Shown in pieces: positions 1 through 5,888 of a DNA stretch of 12,567 bases. Position 1 is the first letter of the stretch, and every line of letters begins with the position of its first letter. The stretch covers positions 1 to 12,567 of the forward strand of contig PUMR01000043.1 of NCBI GenBank assembly GCA_003551455.1, in the 5' to 3' direction. The notes under the pieces were generated by a model. It was not told where the DNA came from. It searched no databases and saw nothing but the letters and a program-made list of their open reading frames with translations. Origin of the DNA: Mollicutes bacterium. Its GTDB lineage: Bacteria; Bacillota_I; Bacilli_A; Izemoplasmatales; Izemoplasmataceae. Made by a program: the position numbers and the translations under genes.

Positions 1-2
1 AA

Positions 3-338
3 GACGACCCCGACTTCGACGCCGACCCCGTGGAAGCTTCCATTCACGACCTTCTTCACGACACCGAAGAGTACATTCATCGTTTCGTCAATGTGGAAGG
101 TGTCGTAACAAGCATCGGCGATGGAGGTTTCTACCTTTGTGCAGATGGAGAAGAAATATTCTTCTACGCTGGAGGATCTCCAGGCACCAGTAAAGTACAA
201 AGAGGCTTTGAAATCCGTGTGGAAAAGGCATTTCTCACCTATTGGCCGCCCGGCTCGACCAGGATCCAGCTCACGAATTTCGACCGGGGACGTGTGGATG
301 TGATCACGGAAGATCCCGATGCGGACTGTATCGAATGA
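3..338 (+). CDS. C-terminal part of an OB-fold-like, probably exported protein (5' end off window)
   Basis: The frame is open from the first bases of the window to a TGA stop at 336-338. A GTG at 30 could be mistaken for a start, but the upstream codons (Asp/Pro-rich) are in frame and no ribosome site precedes the GTG, so this is most likely the end of a longer gene. The visible part has an alternating beta pattern: a short helix (SIHDLLHD), then VNVEGVVTSIGDGGFYL, EEIFFYAG, FEIRVEKAFLTYW and TRIQLTNF. This order (helix, then a V-x-G-V-V strand, a display strand and two more strands) is the OB-fold pattern common in lipoproteins and nuclease-linked proteins of wall-less and related Bacilli, and it resembles the first OB-like domain of the next gene. 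Function is unknown; ligand binding, perhaps nucleic acid, is inference. The gene downstream starts 84 bases later on the same strand. Confidence 0.7.
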   Translation, partial: DDPDFDADPVEASIHDLLHDTEEYIHRFVNVEGVVTSIGDGGFYLCADGEEIFFYAGGSPGTSKVQRGFEIRVEKAFLTYWPPGSTRIQLTNFDRGRVDVITEDPDADCIE

Positions 339-410
339 TGGAACAAATGAGATGATTTACTCTTTATGCGACATATACTCGCAAACGAAACATCACGAGA
401 AACCAAAAAT

Positions 411-416
411 AGGAGG
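411..416 (+). promoter_or_regulatory. Shine-Dalgarno site AGGAGG fixing the lipoprotein start
   Basis: A perfect AGGAGG lies six bases before the ATG at 423. The in-frame ATG at 417 directly abuts it and the ATG at 366 lies upstream of it, so both are poor starts. Starting at 423 gives a standard MKK-type lipoprotein signal peptide. Confidence 0.8.
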
Positions 417-422
417 ATGGAA

Positions 423-1442
423 ATGAAGAAACTTGCACTATTGACGATGTTGTTTTTTGCTTCTTTCCTGTTTGTCGCTTGTGGCAACGGTGAAGACCCG
501 CAAGCCGACGTCGATGACGCCATCGCGCGGATTCCCGTATCGGGACTCGGTGATACCACGAGCGATTTCTGGCTTCCCATCGAAGGAAGACATGATACGA
601 GCATCAGCTGGGAAAGCGACCAACCGGATTATTTGAAAGTGACAGAAGAGACAAGACAACGTGTACTTGAAGAAGATGACGCCGGGAATCCCATCCGCAC
701 CCAGCAACAGGTGAAACTCGAAGTCACTCGGCCCGAAATCGGTGAAGCCCATGTCGATTTCACCTTGACCGCCACTGTCACCAAGGGTGACGCCGAAGCG
801 ACCAGGGAATACTTCGGCAGAGTGCTCGCCGAGGATCCCGCCGACGAGTATGAAACCATCGCCGATCTGCATGCGACCGCCAACATCAACGACCTCGTCC
901 AGATCACCGGTATCATCATCGCCCGCATGCCTATCAATCTCTACATCTATGACGGCGAACATGTCATCAGTGTCTATGGCGTTGATATGGACGATTATGC
1001 TCTCGGTCAAAAGATCGAGGTCATCGGGCAATACAGTCTCTGGCAGACGCTTTGGCAAGTGAGCAGTGTCGAACGCGTGATCGTCCTTGAAGAAGACCAA
1101 GACTATGACCTGGATGATATCATGATCGAATCGTCGGTCGAAGCGATCAACGACATGGTCCTCTCCAAAGGTGACAATCCCGAAGCGCCCTTGAAGCATG
1201 GTATGCCCTATCTTGTCACCGGCTATATCGAAGACCATCCGGACGACAACTGGATTTTCCGTTCGGCGGATTCCGACGAGCGTTTGATTTTCACCTACAA
1301 CCAAAGCTCCGAATCTGATGATATCCTTACGGATTATGAAGGACAATTGGTAGAGTTGGCTGTTCACATCAACGCCCGCATCACCGACGGTGTCCTCATC
1401 TTCATCGACAAAGACAACTATGTGTTGAACGTTCTGGACTGA
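423..1442 (+). CDS. Lipoprotein with atrophied bacterial Ig domain and two OB-like domains
   Basis: A 339-residue secreted lipoprotein. Starting at ATG 423 gives MKK, a hydrophobic stretch and the lipobox FVAC with the lipidated Cys at about residue 20, so it should be anchored on the outer face of the membrane. Residues of roughly 30-150 match the atrophied bacterial Ig pattern (aBig_2 type): a SISWESDQP strand, then VTRPEIGEAHVDFTLTATVTKG. This is followed by a first OB-like domain (ETIADLHATANINDLVQITG, then LYIYDGEHVISVYG, then IEVIGQYS) and a second one (YLVTGYIEDHPDDNWIFR, then LVELAVHINARI) reaching the C-terminus. The protein is very acidic. No catalytic motif is visible, so a binding or scaffold role is more likely than an enzyme. 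It lies between another OB-like protein and a nuclease lipoprotein on the same strand, which suggests a shared surface function with nucleic acids (inference). A hairpin with a short T run follows the gene. Confidence 0.85.
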   Translation: MKKLALLTMLFFASFLFVACGNGEDPQADVDDAIARIPVSGLGDTTSDFWLPIEGRHDTSISWESDQPDYLKVTEETRQRVLEEDDAGNPIRTQQQVKLEVTRPEIGEAHVDFTLTATVTKGDAEATREYFGRVLAEDPADEYETIADLHATANINDLVQITGIIIARMPINLYIYDGEHVISVYGVDMDDYALGQKIEVIGQYSLWQTLWQVSSVERVIVLEEDQDYDLDDIMIESSVEAINDMVLSKGDNPEAPLKHGMPYLVTGYIEDHPDDNWIFRSADSDERLIFTYNQSSESDDILTDYEGQLVELAVHINARITDGVLIFIDKDNYVLNVLD

Positions 1443-1479
1443 CTGATCGGGCTTGAAAACCATTGTTTGACAACTCATC

Positions 1480-1515
1480 GACCGGGGTCTGCGACAGCGC
1501 ATACCCCGGTCTTTC
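1480..1515 (+). terminator. Probable intrinsic terminator after the Ig/OB lipoprotein
   Basis: A perfect 9-bp stem, GACCGGGGT (1480-1488) with ACCCCGGTC (1503-1511), encloses a 14-base loop and is followed by TTT. The T run is short and the loop large, so termination may be partial. Confidence 0.55.
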
Positions 1516-1629
1516 CTAGGAAGGAAAAGTCGGCGGACCTGAAAATGGTCGCCGCAGACTTGCATATGACCCCTATCTTTCTGGGGTACCGCCGAAAAGG
1601 AGGACAGGAAAGATTATCCGCATTCGTGA
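1516..1629 (+). other. Intergenic stretch with hairpin potential, no gene seen
   Basis: No open frame with a ribosome site was found here. Two hairpins can be drawn: AAGT-CGGCGGACC (1527-1539) with GGTCGCCG (1547-1554) and ACTT (1558-1561), and ACCCC (1569-1573) with GGGGT (1583-1587). The CGGCGG at 1531-1536 can alternatively pair with CCGCCG at 1589-1594. A 10-base palindrome, TTCCTAGGAA, lies at 1513-1522. I do not recognise a known riboswitch, 6S RNA, SRP RNA or RNase P core in it. It could be a small RNA, a leader element or only an intergenic repeat. Confidence 0.3.
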
Positions 1630-1658
1630 TGTAAATTCAGGGGAAAATATGTTATCCT
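1630..1658 (+). promoter_or_regulatory. Possible extended -10 promoter for the PASTA-nuclease gene
   Basis: TGTTATCCT at 1650-1658 fits an extended -10 element (TGnTATnnT). A weak -35 candidate, TGTAAA, lies 17 bases upstream at 1630-1635. It sits about 30 bases before the ATG at 1690, and the preceding gene ends in a probable terminator, so an internal promoter is expected here. Confidence 0.4.
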
Positions 1659-1689
1659 TAAATGTTAAATGATTGAGGGGTATCAAACC

Positions 1690-2657
1690 ATGAAAAAGGT
1701 CCTTCCACGGCTCTTTTCCTGTCACTTTTCATCTTTGTGCTCTCGGCGTGTCAGCGGGAGGTTAGGCTTCCCGAATTGGAGGGCAAGACCGAGGAAGAAA
1801 TCAAGATCATACTCGAAGACATGGGATTGCAGGTGAACTTCCTCGTCCGCCAAAACATCGAGAAAGAGACATCCAACCAGTTCGTGGAATACGGACGGAA
1901 CCTTTCTGTCGGCGACCGGTTGCCGAGGGGAAGTTATGTGACCGTCCACGTCAGTGCGACACTGGATGAAGATGTCATCTATTTTGAACCCGTGGACATT
2001 CCTTATGACGGGCCTTATCTTGATGAAGCCTTCTTCAACATGGACTATTTCATCTATGACGAGGGTGCCGAGCACTATATCGGTGGTGGTGGCGCATTTC
2101 CCGTGACCTACGAGGAAGGACGCTGGGTTGAAGATCGCGGCGGCTGCATAGATGGCGATACCAGCGTGTTCACCTATCCACCGGAGATTCACGAGCGCAT
2201 CGAATCGGGAACGCCCAGCACCCGTTATCTGAATCTGGATACCCCCGAGACCTGGCCGCCCGATAACCGGGAGGAATGGGGCCAACCCGCCACACAATAC
2301 GTCTGCGACGTCTTGGCCCGGGCCGAAGAGGTCGTCCTCCAGACCGACCCCGGCGACAATCTCCTGGGGCGTTACGGGCGCCTGCTGGCCTGGATCTGGG
2401 TACGGATGCCGGAAGATGACGAATTCAAGCTCTTGAATTACAAAATCGTCCGTCAGGGCCTCGGTGTCGTCGCCTATGAGTATGGCGCCGGAGAGACCGA
2501 TGTTACCGTCTATGACGACATGAAATACAACGAATGGATGCATTATGCCGAAGCCATGGCCAAGGAAGAGGGCCGAGGCATGCACAGCGATGTGCTCAGG
2601 GACTACTACTGGGATTACGACAATGACGCTCCCCATCCCATTCGCTGGCCCGATTGA
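1690..2657 (+). CDS. PASTA plus staphylococcal-nuclease lipoprotein with a one-base frameshift in the signal peptide
   Basis: A predicted surface thermonuclease. The SNase domain (numbered on the frame-corrected 322-residue protein) has DGDT at 155-158, R179, D184 and E187 in RYLNLDTPE, and R231 in GRYGR. These match D21, R35, D40, E43 and R87 of S. aureus nuclease in identity and spacing, so it should cut DNA/RNA using Ca2+. LVRQGLA-like VRQGLGVVAYEY follows in the expected place. Residues of about 25-92 form a PASTA-like domain (LPELEGKTEEEIKIILEDMG, then GDRLPRGSYVTVHVSA), a wall or muropeptide binding fold. The ATG at 1690 with MKK is in one frame, while the hydrophobic segment and lipobox LSAC continue in another, and no good start exists in that frame (only CTG 1719 or GTG 1737, which would lose the membrane signal). 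One extra base, for example A6 instead of A5 at 1693-1697, restores MKKGPSTALFLSL...LSAC. A GAGGGG ribosome site lies at 1675-1680. It may be a sequencing error, a real lesion or a slippage switch. Confidence 0.8.
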
Positions 2658-2709
2658 CTTGTGTGAAAACCCAATACGACCAACACTCATGACTGGAGGA
2701 GAGGCAACG

Positions 2710-3654
2710 ATGTATCGAAAGATAATGGAAAAAATACAAGCTTACGACAACATCATCATCCACAGGCACATTCAGCCCGACCTCGATGCCCTCGGTTCGC
2801 AGATCGGACTGAAGGAGATCATCAAGGACAATTACCCGGAAAAGACCGTCCATGTCGTCGGAGACATGACCGTGTTCGATTTCTTGGGAGACATGGATGA
2901 AATCCCCGATTCTGCTTTCGAAGGGGCGCTTTCCATTGTCTTGGACGTCGCCCAGAAAGCCCGTGTGAGCGACGACCGGTTCCGGTTGGCCGAAGAGACG
3001 ATGGTCATCGACCATCACCGGACCGATACCGATTTTGCCGACAATTTCATCTCCCGGCCCGACTACATAGCGACGGCGCTCATCATCACCGAGATGTGCA
3101 CCGAGAATGACCTCTATGTGAGCGAAGACGCGGCGACCTGTCTTTTCGCGGGAATCGTCACCGACAGCGGGAGATTCCTCTATCCTTCGACGGATGCCTT
3201 CACCTTCCGCATGGCGGCTTTTCTGCATGACAAAGGGGCCCGCATCCAGGAAATCTATGATTCCCTCTATGACGAGGATCTGAACCTCAAACGTCTCAAA
3301 GGCTACTTCATCAACAATTTCCGAACAACAGACCATCACGTGGCCTACATGAAGAACAGCCGCGACTTGAAAGAGCGCTATGATGTCTCGACATTCACCG
3401 TGAGCCGCGGCATGGTGAACCAGATGGCCGGCATCAACGGCATTCCCGCCTGGGCCAACTTCACAGAAGACGATGACGGCATGATCCAATGCGAACTCAG
3501 AAGCAAATCCGTATCCATTGTCGACATCGCCAAAAAATATGGCGGCGGCGGACATGACCTCGCCTGCGGATGCACCGTGGAGTCTTGGGAGCTGACCGAC
3601 CGGATACTCGCCGATCTCGACGCCCGTTTCGAAAGGAAGGAAACCGATGGATAA
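2710..3654 (+). CDS. DHH/DHHA1 phosphoesterase, NrnA-like (first of a tandem pair)
   Basis: A 314-residue cytoplasmic phosphoesterase of the NrnA/DhhP group, enzymes that hydrolyse nanoRNAs, pAp or linear cyclic-dinucleotide products with Mn2+. The DHH domain shows motif I HRHIQPDLDALGSQ (H20, D24, D26), motif II D79 in VLDVAQ, motif III D101-H102-H103 in VIDHH, and motif IV D152 in GIVTDSGRF. The DHHA1 substrate domain ends with RSKSVSIVDIA and GGGGHDLACG (from about residue 278). All metal ligands are present. It differs from its neighbour in having LDVAQ where NrnA proteins usually have a DTAN-type sequence, and CG for the usual ASG after GGGH, which suggests a different substrate preference (inference). 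The start is ATG 2710, preceded by GGAGGAGAGG at 2695-2704; the longer open frame upstream overlaps the nuclease gene and is not supported. The stop overlaps the start of the next gene by eight bases, so the two are co-translated. Confidence 0.88.
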   Translation: MYRKIMEKIQAYDNIIIHRHIQPDLDALGSQIGLKEIIKDNYPEKTVHVVGDMTVFDFLGDMDEIPDSAFEGALSIVLDVAQKARVSDDRFRLAEETMVIDHHRTDTDFADNFISRPDYIATALIITEMCTENDLYVSEDAATCLFAGIVTDSGRFLYPSTDAFTFRMAAFLHDKGARIQEIYDSLYDEDLNLKRLKGYFINNFRTTDHHVAYMKNSRDLKERYDVSTFTVSRGMVNQMAGINGIPAWANFTEDDDGMIQCELRSKSVSIVDIAKKYGGGGHDLACGCTVESWELTDRILADLDARFERKETDG

Positions 3655-4612
3655 AGCGAAATTACAGAAGATACACGAGAAGATCCGCGAGTACGATCGG
3701 ATCGTCATCCTCCCCCACGCCCGCCCCGACGGCGACTGTATGGGGGCGGCTTTCGGCCTGCAAGACATGATCGAGACCACCTATCCGGAGAAGGAGGTCT
3801 ATGTGAGTGGCGAAGAAGCGGAATATGTCAAATTCCTCGGCCGGACCGACGAAGTCCCCGATGCGGCTTTCGAAAACGCCCTCGTCATCGCCGTCGACAC
3901 GGCCAACCCCGACAGGTTGGCCGATCAACGTTACGACAAAGGCAAATTCCTGATCAAGATCGACCATCACATTCTCGTCGAGTCGTTCGGAGACATCGAG
4001 TATGTCGACACCCAAAGACCCGCGACGACCCTCATCATCCTCGACCTCTACCGGTTGCACGAAGACACATACAAACTCACAAAGAAAGGCATGCAGGCGC
4101 TCTATACCGGCACTCTCACCGACACGGGCCGGTTCAAGTACCCGGGGGTCGACGGTGACACGTTCCGCGCCATCGCCGTCCTTTACGACTTGGGATTGGA
4201 GACCGAGGACATCTTTTTGAACCTGGATGTCCAATCCGAGGAACTCACCCGTTTCAAGGGATATGTCCTGCAAAACTATCAAAAGACCGTCAACGGCGTC
4301 GCTTATATCGAGATCACCCACGAACTCATCGACGAGTATGGTGTCACGCTCGAAGAAGCCTCGAGCCTCGTGAACGAACTGGGTGTATTCGAAGATTGTC
4401 CCGTATGGGCGCTCTTGGCCGAATATGAGGAGAAAGAGGTCCGGGCCCGTCTCCGCAGCAAAGGACCCGCTGTGAACGAGGTCGCGAACCGTTTCGACGG
4501 CGGCGGCCACAAACTCGCCTCCGGAGCCAACCTCGGGACATGGGAGCGCGCGAAGGATCTGCTTGCGGCTTTGGACGAACTTGCCGCCGAATATAAGAAA
4601 AAGAACCGCTGA
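3647..4612 (+). CDS. nrnA: Bifunctional oligoribonuclease / pAp phosphatase NrnA
   Basis: A 321-residue DHH/DHHA1 protein very similar along its length to what I recall of Bacillus NrnA, which degrades 2-5-nucleotide RNAs to mononucleotides and removes the 3' phosphate of pAp. Metal-binding motifs: PHARPDGDCMGA (H24, D28, D30), VDTANPDRLADQRY (D84), KIDHH (D106-H107-H108) and GTLTDTGRF (D159). The DHHA1 domain has RARLRSKGPAVNEVA and DGGGHKLASGA (284-294), as in NrnA. Length is normal for the family. ATG 3647 lies inside the last codons of the upstream gene, with AAGGAAGG six bases before it (3633-3640), so translational coupling is likely. It is one of two adjacent paralogues; this one has the more canonical motifs, so it is the likelier true nanoRNase. 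No clear terminator follows; the next promoter begins about 40 bases downstream. Confidence 0.9.
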   Translation: MDKAKLQKIHEKIREYDRIVILPHARPDGDCMGAAFGLQDMIETTYPEKEVYVSGEEAEYVKFLGRTDEVPDAAFENALVIAVDTANPDRLADQRYDKGKFLIKIDHHILVESFGDIEYVDTQRPATTLIILDLYRLHEDTYKLTKKGMQALYTGTLTDTGRFKYPGVDGDTFRAIAVLYDLGLETEDIFLNLDVQSEELTRFKGYVLQNYQKTVNGVAYIEITHELIDEYGVTLEEASSLVNELGVFEDCPVWALLAEYEEKEVRARLRSKGPAVNEVANRFDGGGHKLASGANLGTWERAKDLLAALDELAAEYKKKNR

Positions 4613-4650
4613 GTCGGCTTTTGTCAGCTTTTGCGCCTTGTCTTTTGCAC

Positions 4651-4679
4651 TTGCAAGAAGCGGGGACATGGTATATAAT
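4651..4679 (+). promoter_or_regulatory. Sigma-A-type promoter for DUF1934-rpoE
   Basis: TTGCAA (4651-4656), a 17-base spacer and a perfect TATAAT (4674-4679). Transcription should begin near 4686, about 35 bases before the DUF1934 start. The core TGGTATATAAT is identical to that of the aldolase promoter at 8682-8692. Confidence 0.8.
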
Positions 4680-4707
4680 ACATAGGCGCATCAGGAAAAA
4701 GCCGGAT

Positions 4708-4715
4708 AAAGGTGG
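4708..4715 (+). promoter_or_regulatory. Ribosome site AAAGGTGG deciding the DUF1934 start
   Basis: AAAGGTGG lies five T residues before TTG 4721. The alternative start GTG 4712 is inside this site and has no ribosome site of its own, so TTG 4721 is preferred. Confidence 0.5.
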
Positions 4716-4720
4716 TTTTT

Positions 4721-5092
4721 TTGGGCAGAATACGGATCGATTTCACCCTTCGGGGAGGAGACCGCGTCGAGCGTTTCCGGACCGGAGGCTCCCTCTGTGG
4801 CAAGACCATGGAATTCAAAGACGACCACGGAAACAAACATACCCTCGAATTGGGCGAGACAAGGCTCGATTATCATCGGGAAGGTAAGAACCCCTTGGAT
4901 TTCACCTTCGAGAAGGGGAGGCTCCATCGGGGCGAATACCGTCTGCTCGATGGGACCATGGTCTTTGATGTGGAGACCCATGAGCTCGCCATGGAGCAGG
5001 AGAGGATCCATATCGTCTACACCCTGAAACAATCCGACCAGCCCGTCCACCATGCCGAAATCGAATTGCACTATGATCACGCGGACCAATAG
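4721..5092 (+). CDS. DUF1934 / YwiB-like beta-barrel protein
   Basis: A 123-residue protein. The pattern GRIRIDFTL, then ETRLDYH, a long middle strand set, a G-x-Y-R-L-L-D-G-T-M-x-F turn, then IHIVYTLKQS and HAEIELHYD at the end follows the DUF1934 (YwiB) family, a lipocalin-like barrel of unknown function and about 120-145 residues. The family call also rests on context: in Bacillus and relatives this gene sits by argS and rpoE, and here it lies directly before rpoE. Its TAG stop overlaps the AGGAGG of rpoE (5091-5096), so the two are tightly coupled. TTG 4721 is chosen for its ribosome site; GTG 4712 would add three residues. It is cytoplasmic (no signal sequence). A clear promoter lies just upstream. 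Confidence 0.72.
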   Translation: MGRIRIDFTLRGGDRVERFRTGGSLCGKTMEFKDDHGNKHTLELGETRLDYHREGKNPLDFTFEKGRLHRGEYRLLDGTMVFDVETHELAMEQERIHIVYTLKQSDQPVHHAEIELHYDHADQ

Positions 5093-5102
5093 GAGGACCA
5101 TC

Positions 5103-5774
5103 ATGGGAAATGAAGAGAGAAGCTATATAACGATCGCCGAAGAGATTTTGCGCGATAATGACGAGCCCATGGATTTTTATGACCTTTTCGACCATGTTCT
5201 GAAAACCAAGGGTGAGGATGCCGACGACAAGAACGACGAGCTGAACGATTTCTACACACAGATTGTCGGCAGCGCGAAATTTGTCTATACGGGAGCCAAC
5301 ACATGGGATTTGAAAGCCCGTCAGAAGGTCGATCTCTGGACCAAGGACGGCTCCTACTACAACGAATACAAAGAAGTGCATAACGAAGAGCTCGACCGCC
5401 GCCTCGCCGAACAGGCCGAGAAGGAAAAGAGGCACCAGGAGATGATCGAGAAACGGCAACAAGAAGAGGAAATGGCGCAGGCGGAGCAGGAAAGACTCGA
5501 GAAGGAAGAGAGAATCCGGGCCGAAGAGGAAGCTGCGGCGGCCGAGGCGCGCGCCGCCCAAGAGGCCGAGGAAGAAATCGTGAAAAAGGAAGAGCTTGAG
5601 GAGATCGCCGAGAAAGAGACGGTCATCACCGAAGACGAGGTCCAGGTTCTCGAGGAAGAGGAACCCGAACACCTCGAAGACAATATGGACGAAGAAGAGT
5701 ACGAGGAAGACTTCGACGAAGAGGAATACCACGACATCATGGACCAATACGAAGACGAGTACGACAAGGATTGA
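5103..5774 (+). CDS. rpoE: RNA polymerase delta subunit with an enlarged charged C-terminal region
   Basis: A 223-residue protein. Residues 1 to about 88 form the HARE-HTH domain of the delta subunit: YITIAEEIL, DFYDLFDHVL, ELNDFYTQIVGSAKFVYTG and NTWDLKAR. Delta binds the beta/beta' clamp region of RNA polymerase, lowers promoter-complex stability and speeds recycling and response to initiating NTP levels (family knowledge). The C-terminal part is in two blocks: about residues 90-180 are rich in Glu, Lys, Arg, Gln and Ala with long uninterrupted helix-forming runs, probably a single helix or coiled coil, and about 180-223 are almost all Asp/Glu/Tyr. The usual Bacillus protein is about 173 residues with only a disordered acidic tail, so the helical block is an expansion. 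The start is ATG 5103, six bases after AGGAGG; the longer open frame would overlap DUF1934. A strong terminator follows directly. Confidence 0.9.
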   Translation: MGNEERSYITIAEEILRDNDEPMDFYDLFDHVLKTKGEDADDKNDELNDFYTQIVGSAKFVYTGANTWDLKARQKVDLWTKDGSYYNEYKEVHNEELDRRLAEQAEKEKRHQEMIEKRQQEEEMAQAEQERLEKEERIRAEEEAAAAEARAAQEAEEEIVKKEELEEIAEKETVITEDEVQVLEEEEPEHLEDNMDEEEYEEDFDEEEYHDIMDQYEDEYDKD

Positions 5775-5779
5775 CTCCA

Positions 5780-5804
5780 AACCCGCCGTTCCGGCGGGTT
5801 TTTT
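5780..5804 (+). terminator. Intrinsic terminator after rpoE
   Basis: AA-CCCGCCG (5780-5788), loop TTC, CGGCGGG-TT (5792-5800), then a T run to 5804. A 7-bp GC stem extended by two A-T pairs is a textbook Rho-independent terminator. Confidence 0.92.
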
Positions 5805-5833
5805 CTAATATCATAAGCATGAACCTATCGATG

Positions 5834-5842
5834 TGTTATAAT
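5834..5842 (+). promoter_or_regulatory. Extended -10 promoter for tldD-tldE
   Basis: TGTTATAAT (5834-5842) joins a TGn element to a perfect TATAAT. No good -35 is seen at the proper distance, which is normal for extended -10 promoters. It lies between the rpoE terminator and the tldD ribosome site. Confidence 0.65.
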
Positions 5843-5888
5843 GGCGTTGTGTGTAATGTGAATGCTCACGAGTTCAAGGAGGGAAACC

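Noticed and set aside
374..379. TATACT as a -10 element for the lipoprotein at 423
   Set aside because: No -35 at a workable distance and no extended -10 TG was found, so it was not listed as a promoter.
438..1565. Long minus-strand open frame opposite the Ig/OB lipoprotein
   Set aside because: It is the antisense shadow of a gene with clear signal peptide and domains; it lacks a ribosome site and recognisable folds, and arises from the GC-rich third positions.
1527..1594. RNase P or SRP RNA, suggested by GGAAAAGTC and purine-rich strings
   Set aside because: The conserved cores of those RNAs are not present and the region is too short for RNase P.
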